In this document: positions 50,138 to 61,169 of the stretch, one piece after another
Layout of the letters: the number at the start of each line of letters is the position of its first letter
How positions within the stretch are numbered: the first letter of the stretch is position 1
Origin: Mastigias papua
Lineage: Eukaryota; Cnidaria; Scyphozoa; Rhizostomeae; Mastigiidae
Assembly: GCA_964019165.1 (NCBI GenBank)
Contig: OZ025272.1
Coordinates: forward strand, 15,723,093 to 15,787,092
Length of the DNA: 64,000 bases
Direction of reading: 5' to 3'
Program-made: the position numbers and the translations under genes
Notes under the pieces: model-generated
What the model was told of the DNA's origin: nothing
What the model saw: the letters and a program-made list of their open reading frames with translations, nothing else
Database searches by the model: none

Positions 50138-52194
50138 CCGAGTCGACTTGAATTTCATTGTAAGTAAACACATCAGATATTTAACTTTCAAATAGGGTTA
50201 GTCATCCATACCTTAATGAGAAGTGAGCATGAGGCATGAGTGGCAGAGTCTCGTTATGCATTTTGTGATATTTAGTGAAATTCACTTTGTCATAATGTGA
50301 ATTTACAGTCTAGTGTTTATCCACCTGTCTGCCCTCTAAAAGAGGTATGATATTTCCCCTAACAGAACGCTGCGGTGTTTATTTTGAAACTCACCTTTAT
50401 GATTCAGTTTTCAATAGAGGGTGGCGTTTAGTTGAAGGCAACGTTAATTGCAGCGGTTCGGCCAGATGTGTGGCTTTTATTGGAGTGTGGCATTTATCAG
50501 AGAGAATGCAGTGTAATTAGTTTGTGTCACAATGCCTGAAACGTACGAATTCACTGATAATTTTGCTGCTCCAGATATATTCCTGCAGATGGCAGACTTG
50601 TGTATTTAAGACAACTTTGGCTGAAAAAAAGTTTGATCAGTCCTTTTGATCATTAAACCCCCAATCAGAGGTAGTCTTTATAAGTGCAGTTACTCAGCTC
50701 AGTTTTCAAGATACTATCTGATGTTCAAGATATTTAGATGTACGTCAATATAGCCTCTTAGGGGCATATTTATTTTGTATGTTTTCAGATAAGGGCTTAT
50801 TTAGCGCCAGCGTAGGGAACACTCTGAAACATCCCACATAGAATGTCATTTGAAAGTTTCCTTTTATTCGCTATGTATAAAAGAATAACCTGAGTATAAA
50901 GGATGGTCTATAACAATGACTCCATCAACTTCTGTGACGGGGGTTTATTCGAGGATGAACTAGGATTGTCCTTCTAAGCAGAATGGCAAATGTATCATCT
51001 GTAAAAGAGAAGTGGAAAGTCTCTGAAAAACTGATTGTATCAAGTTATCCTTTTCCATAAGTTTGCCTGTCTTATTTACGATAGGCGTGATGTTCTTCCA
51101 AATGTCTTGGATTTCAGTTCACTCGATTTTTGAGTTGCATATTTAGAGGAGCTTCAATTGCTACAAACTTTGAATACAATACGAAAGAGCGAATGCGTGT
51201 CGCAATTCAGGATTGTCCAGTGCGTTGCCCGTATGCCATATTGTGGTGCACCATGTTACCTAATGTGGCACACCACGTTACTTCATGTGGCCTGCGCTGA
51301 AGTCTAAGTTGATAGTGAACTATGTTTTATTGATTAATTTATGTAGCAAATGGTTTTTTGTGGTTTTTTGTCTATGTACTAAACCGATCAGTGATCGTTC
51401 TTGACAAAACGTTGGACAAACCTATTGCTACACTCAAAGTCCCGTATTAACTGAGTATTAACTTAATGTTGCTTGGTGCTCTCTTGGCCTCAGCTATTAT
51501 GTTGTATAGTATAATTATTTGTGTACGAGATAAAACACGAAAGGAGCAAGCTTTGTCTTTTCCAACCCTCTCTCTGAAGGACCCGTGACAGTTTTTTGTC
51601 CGAAATCTATCAGAGTATGAAGAGTTTGAACCGAAATATAAACCATATTGCGTCTATAATTGATTCTGTTCACCTTTCGATCTTTCCCCAATGCTGCACA
51701 CTCTGATGAATGTCAAAAGGCTGCAGTACTTTCAGTATGCTTCAAACTGTTTCCTTGTGTGTCCCGCTGTAGTGAATTTCCATAATGTGTTTCCGTGAAA
51801 TGGGCTGACTTTCAAAACTAGTCGGATAAAATTCGAGAGTAAGCGGAACTAAAATGTTATACTGTAGAAAAAAGGCCAACTGTGAAAATCAGCTGAGTAT
51901 ATTGTCTAAGAAGACTTGCTTGATATTTTAGAAAGCGTATTGTCATGGTGCAAATACAATAAGTTTTGTTTATAGAGCACTGTATGACAATTTTGAAAAA
52001 TTTGTCGTGAATTTTATAGAATTACGAAAAATTCTTGCCGTTTTATCGAAATACAGACCGAAAGCTTTCACACAAGACAAAATATAAGCCAAGGCCTATT
52101 TTCGAGTAAAATTTATCTGTTAGTTTACCCATGATTTGCTTCGCGTTTCTTGTTATGCTTTCTGTATTACAAGAAGTGTAGAAGAACTTCATTA
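50138..52194. other. Intergenic, with decayed repeats
   Basis: No gene seen. It includes transposon-like phrases (TATTCGAGGATGAAC near 50950, TGTGGCTTTTATTGGAGTGTGG near 50470) and the hairpin at 51590-51745. Confidence 0.45.
51590..51745. repeat. Inverted repeat with decayed hammerhead-like arms
   Basis: The left arm, read on the minus strand, is CATACTCTGATAGATTTCGGAC followed by A-rich sequence. The right arm, on the plus strand, is CACACTCTGATGAATGTC ... CTTTCAGTATGC. Both match the ribozyme-like segment at 57467-57507 (CATACTCTGACGAGTGTCGGAC ... CTTTCAGTATG) with core mutations. Confidence 0.65.
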
Positions 52195-52325
52195 TCATCA
52201 TCATCATCATCTTCATTATCATCGTCGCCATCATCATTATCATCGTCATCATTATCATCATCATCGTCATCATCATCATCATCATCGTCATTATCATCGT
52301 CGTCATCATCATTATCATCATCTGT
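52195..52325. repeat. (CAT)n trinucleotide array, left
   Basis: Imperfect CAT/TCA repeats with CGT variants. Open frames through it (poly-His, poly-Ser, poly-Met) are artefacts. Confidence 0.95.
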
Positions 52326-52636
52326 CTTTTTCCTGTACGCCCCTTACGGGGCCTAGGCTGACCCTGAGGTCAGTGTCGCCTGCAAATTGTTTAAAAGAGG
52401 TGATTGAGTCGGCTACACTCAATCCACTCTGCTACCCTAACAGCTACTTATCAGAACTGCAGCCTGAAGCTGCTGTGCCTGACTTTCACTGAAGGGGCCT
52501 GGTTGGACAGTTTGCCACAGGTCGTCAATATCTGCCCCAATTCTGAATCTTCGCGAAATGAATCGCTATCAACTTAAGGACAGTGTCTCTCTGTGCCCGC
52601 TTGCCACCACGAGGAGGTCTCCAACCATGGGCTCCA
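52326..52636 (-). mobile_element. Dispersed repeat between two CAT arrays (LINE-tail-like)
   Basis: On the minus strand it ends CCTAGGCCCCGTAAGGGGCG TACAGGAAAAAGACAG and runs into (ATG)n. This is how LINEs with microsatellite tails terminate. An upstream frame reads GGKRAQRDTVLKLIAIHFAK. The CAT array on its other side suggests insertion into, or duplication within, the microsatellite. The family is not identified. Confidence 0.45.
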
Positions 52637-52745
52637 TCATCATCATCATCATTATCATCGTCTTCATCATTATCATCATCACATCATCATTACCATTATC
52701 ATCATTATCATCAGCATCATCATTATAATCATAATGATCATTATC
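52637..52745. repeat. (CAT)n trinucleotide array, right
   Basis: Imperfect CAT repeats with CATTAT variants. Confidence 0.95.
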
Positions 52746-53119
52746 ATTACTGTATTTGTCATAGACAAATAGGTTAAAAGGACAAAAGCGCTTATCGTAT
52801 TAAAAACCCACCTGTTTCCATAATTTATTTTATCCCAGAAGAGCATTTGAAAGGACACATCATGTGGCGTGTTTATTTTCATACGCGTTACGCGCTTTTC
52901 CAAACAAAATGGTTTATTTATAAGAAGGCAGAACTCAACTGCTTGAAATGTTACGAAAACTCAGTGCTGGGTTGTTGAGGGAAAGCTGATAAGTTGATAC
53001 ACATTTGAAGTTCCAAGTTTTAATTTTCACAGAAGTCCGTCTTCTCTTTCGCAAAATTTGCATAGATTTCATATGAAAATCCATGTATTTCAGTATTATA
53101 TTTGTGTAGTGCCTATCCG

Positions 53120-53215
53120 TCTGTGCAACATTGCAGTGGTTCAACATTGCACCGTCTGTACAACATTGCAGTGCAACGTTGCACCGTCTGTCTGTGCAAC
53201 ATTGCAATGTTACAC
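53120..53215. repeat. Minisatellite, unit about 22-34 bp (CCGTCTGTGCAACATTGCAGTG)
   Basis: Three to four imperfect copies of CCGTCTGTRCAACATTGCAGTG with TTCAACATTGCA variants. Non-coding. Confidence 0.75.
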
Positions 53216-53461
53216 AAATTCAAACATTCTCGCTAAGAAATTCTTAAAAGATAGTTTCAGTGCTGACATCATGAAAAAGCTAACTGGGCGAAGAAAAACT
53301 TTCTAACATAAGCACGGATTTACAGAGAATTTTTAATCAGCATTCGAACGTGAAACTTTGATTTTTCTTAGGAGTTGTTTTCATTGCCTTTGGATGCATC
53401 TGTTGCTTTTTGGACAAGTTCAGTATAATCAGAGCACAGGTTTTTGTCCAAATACTTTTTT

Positions 53462-53765
53462 CAGGCTATGTTCACACAGTTCCGTATTCTTTTTATCCGT
53501 TTTAATATGGATCTGTTTTATCTATTCACATTGGTCCGGTTAAATTTGAATACACTATGAAACCAGTGAAGTGTGCGTTTTTAAAGTTATCCGTTTTTGC
53601 GTATTTGGTGTTCACTGCGTTTTTGCGTTTTCAAAAGTCTCAGTTTTCAAAGTGCGTTCTCAAAAGTATCCATTTTCATAGCGGAGCAATGTGAGTGCAA
53701 GACGAAAACGGATACTTTTTTATTCGTTTTCATATAAATACGGAGCAGTGTGAAGGTGGCCTCAG
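53462..53765. mobile_element. hAT-like MITE
   Basis: Ends CAGGCTATGTTCACACAG TTCCGTATT and, reversed, CTGAGGCCACCTTCACACTG CTCCGTATT. The inside is rich in ATCCGTTTT / AAAACGGAT, and the whole is a 304-bp near-palindrome. I could not confirm an 8-bp target duplication. Confidence 0.75.
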
Positions 53766-54132
53766 TCAAATTACTTCCTTGTGCATTGTTGTGAGGTTTT
53801 ATCAAAGCCGATAGAAAGAAGAGAACGGGGGATTTGCTCTTCTTGTTCATAGGATTTTTCGTCTCATTTCTACCGCCTTTATCTTCCATTGATTAAAGGG
53901 AGTTGCCTCCGTTTCGTTCCACTTCGTTTGTAGCTATCGTTCGGAAAACACTCCTGGAAACAAGGAAAGTGAAAGTTATAGTATGTAATTTCACATATAA
54001 GAACGCATTGTATATGAAGTGCATTCAGGAAGCCAGTGAGTCGTATTAACACACAGATTTTTTCAATGGATGAGTAACTGAATGTTACGACTTTTCTCAT
54101 GTTCGTCACTAGTTTGCTAGTAGTAATACGTG

Positions 54133-55530
54133 ATGGAAATCTATCACTCGGAGGAAAATTACTCACCTTGGCATAGAAATCTGACCACATACAGCGCTTT
54201 TCCTGACTACCAAGAAACAGATAACTCTTCTGAAATTTCTTATAACCAGAACTCTTCTAGGTCCCCATTGCAGTACTTGGTCGTGAGTTTTGGGTCAACT
54301 GTATTGTGTGGTGTTACAGTGGGACTCGTCGCTACATTCTTCTGGTGGATTGAACTCAATGTCAGTGCTTACTGCTTTTCAAAATGGGATGAAATTCCTT
54401 CACGTATCCGTTGCCAAAGATTTATCGTCGATACAATCGAAGGATTCATAGTCATGTTTTGGCCTTTGGTTTGCACCGTCCCTATCGCATCATGGTCAAC
54501 AATTAACAAAGCTTACTTGTTTTCGTGCTGCACAGTTTTTGGCCTGCTAGACACAAGCGAACGTCTTTTACTGTATTTTTTCGGCAAATATGGCCTTCCT
54601 TGGAAGTCGTACTTTGGCAATGTGTTATTCTTAGCCACTACGTGTTGTATCAGCTATAGAGTTGCAAGGAAGTGCAAAAGAGAGCTAGGTATTGGCAATA
54701 GTGTTATTCTCCTCTCGCTTAAAGTTGGTCTTCAGTTTGTCATAGGCCTTATGTACAGTTTGCTTTTCAATTACTTATTCCTTGACATTTATGATAATGC
54801 CGGTGATTTTGTACAGCTGTTGTTGACTTGTATCCTGGTTTTCGCGTTTTTCTTACCAAAGCTGCTCCTGCATCATGTCATCGTTAGCATGGATAATATA
54901 TGTACCCCAGATGATGGTATTATGCTTGCTGTTTCGTTCCTGACATCCACAACTGTTGTTGCCAGATTAGCTCAAACGAAGGTTGAGGACCTCACTTACT
55001 TTGTCGTAATTAGCATCTTGCACGGGTTTTCTACCATTCTTGACAAGCTACTGATTACGCTGAGGGATAAAATCCCTTGCTCGACCTATCAAAGAACTAG
55101 CGATAGGAAAAGGATGCGCTTCATAAGAGACCTTCAAGCAAATCAGAGTTTGATTTGTATGGTAACCGAAACGACTTCTCTCGTGTTTAGCTGTTCAGTT
55201 GCGTACGTATTGCCATACTATTACCAAGCAGAAGATGAATCAGGAGATAGGCTCGATGGGCATTATTTGTTGAATCTTGGAGTAACGAGAATTGCTATTG
55301 CTGTCTCCATCGAGTTTGTTATTAATCTAGTGGCACTGAGAATTCAATCTCACTGGCAAATCCCTGTTATAGAAAAGTGGAAAGTCAGATGGAAGTCCAT
55401 TTTATATGTACATGTAATTCAGTTGTTTTTCATTATTGTGTACTATAGTGAATATTTAGACAACATGCTAATTAGAAAATACATGGAAAACACAAACAAT
55501 ACATGTGTAGGCTTTTTCAAGAGGTTGTAA
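54133..55530 (+). CDS. Multi-pass membrane protein of unknown family, single exon
   Basis: 465 aa from the ATG at 54133 (the codon before it is GTG, not a start). A hydrophilic N-terminus of about 45 residues with Asn-X-Ser/Thr sites (NYS, NLT, NSS) precedes nine to eleven hydrophobic segments, for example QYLVVSFGSTVLCGVTVGLV, FIVMFWPLVCTVPIASW, VGLQFVIGLMYSLLFNYLFL, LLLTCILVFAFFLPKLLLHH, YFVVISILHGFSTILDKLL, SLICMVTETTSLVFSCSVAY and ILYVHVIQLFFIIVYYSEYL. A basic cytosolic-type loop (SDRKRMRFIRDLQ) separates the last three from the rest. The C-terminus is short. The coding frame is intact with mixed codon use, and there is no intron. I do not recognise a transporter, receptor or channel motif. 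It could be a lineage-specific receptor-like protein, but that is a guess. Confidence 0.8.
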   Translation: MEIYHSEENYSPWHRNLTTYSAFPDYQETDNSSEISYNQNSSRSPLQYLVVSFGSTVLCGVTVGLVATFFWWIELNVSAYCFSKWDEIPSRIRCQRFIVDTIEGFIVMFWPLVCTVPIASWSTINKAYLFSCCTVFGLLDTSERLLLYFFGKYGLPWKSYFGNVLFLATTCCISYRVARKCKRELGIGNSVILLSLKVGLQFVIGLMYSLLFNYLFLDIYDNAGDFVQLLLTCILVFAFFLPKLLLHHVIVSMDNICTPDDGIMLAVSFLTSTTVVARLAQTKVEDLTYFVVISILHGFSTILDKLLITLRDKIPCSTYQRTSDRKRMRFIRDLQANQSLICMVTETTSLVFSCSVAYVLPYYYQAEDESGDRLDGHYLLNLGVTRIAIAVSIEFVINLVALRIQSHWQIPVIEKWKVRWKSILYVHVIQLFFIIVYYSEYLDNMLIRKYMENTNNTCVGFFKRL

Positions 55531-56189
55531 AGTAACTGCAAATCGGAAAAAGCGATAAATTTATGATAATTAGGAAGAGGAGGAAAGTCTTTACACATAT
55601 CATGTTGCACCTCAAGGGTGGTGTTGTGCACTTTTGCAAACGTTGTTTATCTATTGATTCTCCAATAGTTTGGTTTGCAGAAGGCGTATGGCTATCTTTT
55701 GTAGCCTTGTTTAGCGTATTTCTTCGAGAGAGCACCCTCGCTCTAAACAGCGCCTCCCTCGAATGAGTGCCCCCTTCAGTTTCCAATGATTTTCCGTCAT
55801 CTCTATTGCTGCACAATAGTTCACCCTGGTCTCTTTCATAACGTGATGTATTGGGAAAATTCTGCAGAAATACTCCACCTCCTCCAGTACTTGAAGTGTC
55901 GATGCGCCCCTGGTTCTCAAAGAACTGAACAATTATCCTTTGGAACTGAACAATAATCTTGGAAGTTTATTTTCAGCTGTGAAGTATAGTGGTTATAATG
56001 CAAAAGTTGTATGCAGGAAATTTCCTTTTTCAGCGATTTAGCCCAACTCGTCCCAGTCCAACTCGGTCTGGCCCGACTGGCCTGATCAAGAAGCATCCTG
56101 TCAGAAATTATGCCCATATCTTAAACAAATTACACGCATGTGATCTAGTCTGTAATGAATTACAGGGACAGTGAGCTTCTATACCAAAA
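55531..56189. other. Intergenic, transposon-derived patches
   Basis: The stretch 55690-55800 (TTTAGCGTATTTCTTCGAGA ... GCGCCTCCCTCGAATGAGTG) has the look of a dispersed GCGCC/TCGAAT-type repeat. No gene seen. Confidence 0.45.
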
Positions 56190-57056
56190 TGCTCTCACTT
56201 TTTCTGTTGACTATGGTTACGTTAGCAAACCCTGAAAAACTCTATTTGATATTTTTGTCTTTAACAGTAACCAAAAGCTTTGTATTGCTATCGACTGAAA
56301 AGTAGTAGCAATGACTGCAGCATCAAACTCCTAGTGATTACAATTAACTCCAAGTCGACTTGTAATGAGCACGTTAGCCAGCTATGTAGCAAAGTACCAG
56401 TGAAAATAAGGACATTCTCTAGGGTTGGACAGCCTTATAGGCTACCAAAAGGCAACATCGCTGTATAATTTTTTATCTTATCAAACTTCAAATATTGCCC
56501 GTTGATTTGGATTTTTGCGGAAAAAATATCATACAGGGGTATTATAAGTCTACTGCTTAAGCGTACATTAAGGACACTTTTGAATGATGACGACTCTTCA
56601 ATTGAAGAACTGCTTAGGGATGGGGAGAACAGCTGGCCCACGTTGTGGAGGATACTACAGTGGCCTATTTCTCTCCCAATCTCACAAAAACCAATGAACT
56701 ACCTAAAACCACGAGCTCTATCGGCACGTGTTTCACAAAACTATACTTCTATGCACATGTTTGTAACTTACAAAAGCTAGTGACCATAGTGTACAAATCC
56801 TTGAATGAGAGCAGCCCCTCTTTTCCAGTGGGACATCTTCAGATGTAAGCATGTCATGTATACCCTTCGAGTAAAAGATCTTGTCCTCCTGCCCAATATC
56901 AGGACTTTTTGTATGACAATGATTCTCTATCGTTCAGAAGGAGCATGCTCTGAAACAGGCTTCAAGATTATATAAAAGATGCCAAAAACACAAAGCAATT
57001 TATGAAAGTGATAAAAAATTGGATGGGTTCGCCTTGTACCTGCCAAATCTGCTGAT
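56190..57056 (+). mobile_element. LINE ORF2 3' half, frameshifted (CR1/L2-like)
   Basis: Pieces in three frames line up with the region after the RT core: IKLLVITINSKSTCNEHVSQ LCSKV; then SNFKYCPLIWIFAEKI; KRTLRTLLNDDDSSIEELLR; LQKLVTIVYKSLNESSPSF; and the end IKNWMGSPCTCQIC stop. The final Cys-rich motif (CxCxxC) is typical of these ORFs. At least four frameshifts or stops make it inactive. The Penelope-like element begins about 50 bp downstream. Confidence 0.85.
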
Positions 57057-57437
57057 AATTTCTTTCTCTTTTTATCCTCTTCACTTTTTTAGTATATGAC
57101 TTAAATTAGATTGTATTATAAACAGTTGGCTTGTGGTAGTTATAAAGCATTAAATAATGCGTTAGATAGAATAGATGGTGCTCCTATGGGCTATCCACTT
57201 TCACCTGTGTTGACTAGTCGTTTCTTGGGATATTATGTAAAGTATCATGGTCCTTCTGTTCATTTCTATCGACGATATGTTGATGATACATTTAGTGTTT
57301 TCAGCACTGAGAATGAGGCTTTATCATTTTTTGGGTTCTTAACTCACAACATTGTAATATTAAGCATACTATGAAAAAGGGAACCAATAGGATTTTGGCT
57401 TTCCTTGATGTCGTATTCCTGTAATACTATACACTAT

Positions 57438-57684
57438 AGCACGTAAAAGTTGGAACATTCTTGTAGCATACTGAAAGCTTTTTTCGTCCGACACTCGTCA
57501 GAGTATGGAACGTCGGATAACGACCGAAAGGTGGACTGAAATATATAGCCAGATGCGGATACACGTGATATGATGAATAATGCGTCTATTTGGCCCTATG
57601 ATTGGCCAATTCGCACCTATTAGAATCCCGCTGTTTCGTGCTATAGTGAAGTTCTGTAGTACTAGCAGACTTTTCACGTAATGA
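57438..57684. mobile_element. 247-bp element inserted in the Penelope-like copy, carries hammerhead fold
   Basis: TATACACTAT occurs on both sides (57428-57437 and 57685-57694), a 10-bp target duplication. The ends are weakly inverted: GCACGTAAAAGT and, reversed, TTACGTGAAAAGT. The right part is shared with the element at 18652-18757 and the left part with the inverted repeat at 51590-51745. It has no coding frame. Size, non-coding nature and the ribozyme core recall retrozyme-like elements. Confidence 0.75.
57467..57507 (-). ncRNA. Candidate type I hammerhead ribozyme
   Basis: Read on the minus strand: CATACT (stem I) - CTGACGA - GTGTCGGAC (stem II, weak: GU..AC) - GAA - AAA/TTT stem III with a tiny loop - C17 - AGTATG (stem I). 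All core bases of C3-U-G-A-N-G-A9 and G12-A-A14, the A15-U16 pair and an H17 cytosine are present, and stem I pairs perfectly over 6 bp. Stem II is short and stem III minimal, as in compact animal hammerheads. Activity is untested. Confidence 0.6.
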
Positions 57685-58189
57685 TATACACTATGGATTT
57701 CCAGTAGACTCCCTGGTGAGCGAAGACATACTTCTGTTTTATTTGATAGCAATGATACTCTCGACTTTAACTTAACATATCTTCCTTTTTCCAATTTTGC
57801 CCAGGGCAAAATTCGTACAGTAGTCAGAAGATATTGCAGTAGTTGTAAAATTGAATTATCAATTTCTTCCTTCAAGATTAAAAGTTGGGTTAAAATAAAA
57901 ACGTGTGCGGGATGTAATTCCGTATATGTACATGAGACATGCCGACCTATATCACCTCGAATTCGTTGGGATCTTTTTAAAGATAAAAATTCTCATATAT
58001 CTAAACATCTACGAAGTTCCTGCACCAGTAAAAATGCTTGTAATGACATCTGTTTATAGTTATAGATTCAGCAGGAACATATTACCATCCAAAAATCAAG
58101 GAGGCTTTGCATATTATGTGAGAGGGACCCAGTTTAAATAAACAAGTCCAGCACTATAATTTCTCCTTAGCATTCCAGCCCTTGCATAA

Positions 58190-61169
58190 CGGTTCTTCTT
58201 TTTTTCTTTTTTCGAATAGATTTCCGTTTGATCTTCGAGTAACTTTACAATGTACAATGTATATTTGTATGCTCTAGTAGTATTTGCTATTAAATTCCAG
58301 CAACTGAAGATTGATTTTGTATAATCCGAAGCATAGTTTTGCAAACTTAAATCACTTGTCGTATTCTTTCGAATCATCTCTAAAATAAAGCATTATTGTC
58401 GTTGCTTTTTGTTACTAGATCAGGTGCTTTGTTTGACCTGGATGTACGTGCAAATGATCTTGGTGTGTTCGCAAAGACACTTCAGTACCTTGCCCTAGTC
58501 AAAGCTGAGATCTGTTACTAATTGGAACTTGTCTTTCCTCTAACTATAGTTAATAAGATGGTCTGGTAGCGGTCTTCTGGAATGAATAAGCTGACTATAG
58601 TTGTAGGCTCTTCCGAAAAGGAACTTGTACTGGTGCGGATTCGGTGTTTCTGTTCTCTTTTTTTTTATAAGAAAATTTTATTGGCCGAGTTTTGGGGCTT
58701 TCTATGTTTTCCTATCATTTCAGTGCTGAAACTGTCTTAAAAATTTCTTAGCAAGAATGTTTAAGTTTGTGTAAGGCTATGGTGCTACAAAGATAGATGG
58801 GTGCTGCACAAATATGACATCGGAATGCTTAGATTCATCCCTTTTATTCAATTTATATACTGGACCTTCTTGTTGCAGACTTAAGTAACAGTTAATCAAT
58901 GTGCACATGATTTAGTTTTTGTAGAGTGGAATATTCATATTTGCTGTGCTTCATCGAGTTCTAGGTCAAGCTCATGGTATAATTTTTGAGAAAAAGATCA
59001 TTCACCGTAGCTTTGTTGCCTCTTTCAACTTCCTTTTGTTTAGTAATAAATTTTATTTGCAGAACTTCAGAGTTTGGATAAAGAGCACTAACCAAAGTTT
59101 GACAATTCCTTGAGAACATTATGGAATAATGTGGATTTTGCTGCACATGTACTGTTGAAATATTTTTTGCAAATATTTTATTGTTTTAACTGTTGTAAAT
59201 TATTTGGACTTCAGATATACAGTATGTTAATTTGTAAATTATTTTGCACTACAGCTTTGCAGGAAAGCAATTGTCTTTTTAACTGAAAAGTAGTATCCTG
59301 AATTTTGCTATGATAACTTCAATATTCTCCGTTCACAATGTAGAAGTAAATTAGGAAAGATATTGAGCATTTATAAGCTCCCGACCGTAGACATAAAACT
59401 ATAAGCAACTTTCTACCCCTACATATCCCATTGCCATTGTTTCGGACGATTTGATGCGACACTCGGAAAACAATGCGTAGGCGCTGTTTTTGAATTTTCG
59501 TGAAACTTGGAAGGAGCTTGCAATATTTGTGAGCGGGAAAGCTGACCTGATACTATGGCTGGAGTAGGGCTTAATACACTTAATGACTTCTCAAGGTGGA
59601 TATTTTGAGATTGCATTAAGATGCAGCGTCTTGAATTATGCAGAAAGACATCCGGAAGGCTGTGGCACCGAAAACTTATTCCAGATGCAGATAGTGGGTA
59701 TGAGCTTGCTGATAACTTGTTCATTAGTACGTTGTTGTTTGGCAAGCTCTGAATACTAGTGTTGAGAGTGATGGCCTAGATTACCTGTAGTTGCGTACTG
59801 TCAGATATCTGCCTTGAGACTTACGGATTTAAAGCTGTCTCACAGTTTCACGGATGTTCTTGGAAATCTCACGGATCGATAAGCGCAGGTGAAAATCCCT
59901 AAGTATAAGGTTTTGCTGAGGTTGTGAAAGCACTTCAATTTTATGTGATCACTGCACTAGATACAGAAACGGCGTGTACTAGGGAGACATACCTCTAGTG
60001 TTCTCCAGGATTACTGTTTAAGTTTGTTCGAATTGGAGCACGTATCAAAAACATCAGTGCGAAAAGACTTGAGGATGTGGGACCATTTGCATTTGCATAG
60101 CTTTTGTCACCTGTGCTCTGCACCAAAGCAAAAGGCATGGTACGTAGAACCCCCATCCCCCAGTATGTGGTAGGTGGTCCTTCCCTGACTAGATATTCAA
60201 AATTTTGCTTTATCTTATTTCAATTGTTGGCAACCATCATAAAATCTGTTGTGGAAATTTTCAGGAAAAAGTGTTTTTGAAAAGCAAAGAATTTACAGTT
60301 GTTTTAGAAAGTAAGGAGGGACTCACCATGGAACAGTTGACCATATGTGGTGAAAATAGTGTGCAGAAGTCAAAGCTTTAGCTCATACTGAGGAGCATGG
60401 CAGTTGCACACAGGAGATTGTAGCTTTTAAAACTAATGTTCACCCTGAGAATTATGCTTAAGCATGTTCATGCTGTTGGGTCTCCTTGCTGCTGTGTATG
60501 CATGCATGTACTTGCAGTTTATTATGTTTATTGTATCTACATTGGTGCATATCTGGCAGCTTCCTGTTTGCACACATGAGATGTTGTGCCATAGCCCTCT
60601 GTGTGGTCAAAAGATTAATCACTTTTCTTCCTAACAATAATTCTCAAACCCTCTAAAATTGTTCATATTCTTAAGGAGGCATGTGTGCACATTTAGGATA
60701 ACTGAAGCTAGTAGCATAGTAGGATCCACCATGGTTGTGTCCAATGCCACAGAAAATTGTTATAATTTTACCCTATAGCTAGGCTAATAAAGACATCTTT
60801 CAGACTGAAATTTCAATGAATATTATACAGCAGTGTGTAGAGGGTGTCACTGTACTCTGATGACAATAGTCAGCATAGCAAAAGGAACCCAGTAAGACAC
60901 AAAATATCTGACAAAGTAGCAAAGGTGGCATAGTACCTGACAAAATATGATCATCAAAGCAATGTTTACTGATGAGACAAAAAATTTCCAAAGGGTTCTG
61001 CAAAATTTGGATATATGACAACATCCACTCCTTTATGACAACATCCACTCCTTGGCGTCCTCCTGTTCCCATAGCATCCTGTATTCAATTGGTGAGTCTG
61101 TAGGAAATGCTACATTCAATAAAAACTTGGAACATGCTGCCTGCTAGCATGGAAGAAAAAGCACAATTC
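58190..61169. other. Intergenic, nothing firmly assigned
   Basis: No intact gene. A short open stretch after an acceptor-like TTTTCAG at about 60265 (ending 60381) looks exon-like but has no partner. A tandem duplication of TATGACAACATCCACTCCTT lies at about 61013-61052. Confidence 0.4.

Larger units (their letters stand above)
57106..58185 (+). mobile_element. Penelope-like element remnant (RT and GIY-YIG parts)
   Basis: The RT part: DRIDGAPMGYPLSPVLTSRF, then FYRRYVDDTFSVF (the YVDD catalytic box), then after a frameshift near 57350 KHTMKKGTNRILAFLDV. After an inserted element (57438-57684) the linker YLPFSNFAQGKIRTVVRRYC and the endonuclease part follow: CAGCNSVYVHETCRPISPRI ... NSHISKHLRSSC, and a decayed tail. 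The CxxC..YV.ET.R...RI pattern is the Penelope GIY-YIG domain. Stops and deletions mean it is dead. The region between LDV and the linker appears partly deleted. Confidence 0.85.

Noticed and set aside
59419..59745. 108-codon frame on the minus strand
   Set aside because: No recognisable domain, and the plus strand has similar open stretches. Probably chance or an eroded repeat.
60265..60381. Exon-like stretch after TTTTCAG ending in a stop
   Set aside because: The frame (EKVFLKSKEFTVVLESKEG ...) looks plausible, but no upstream exon with a matching donor was found and no family is recognised.
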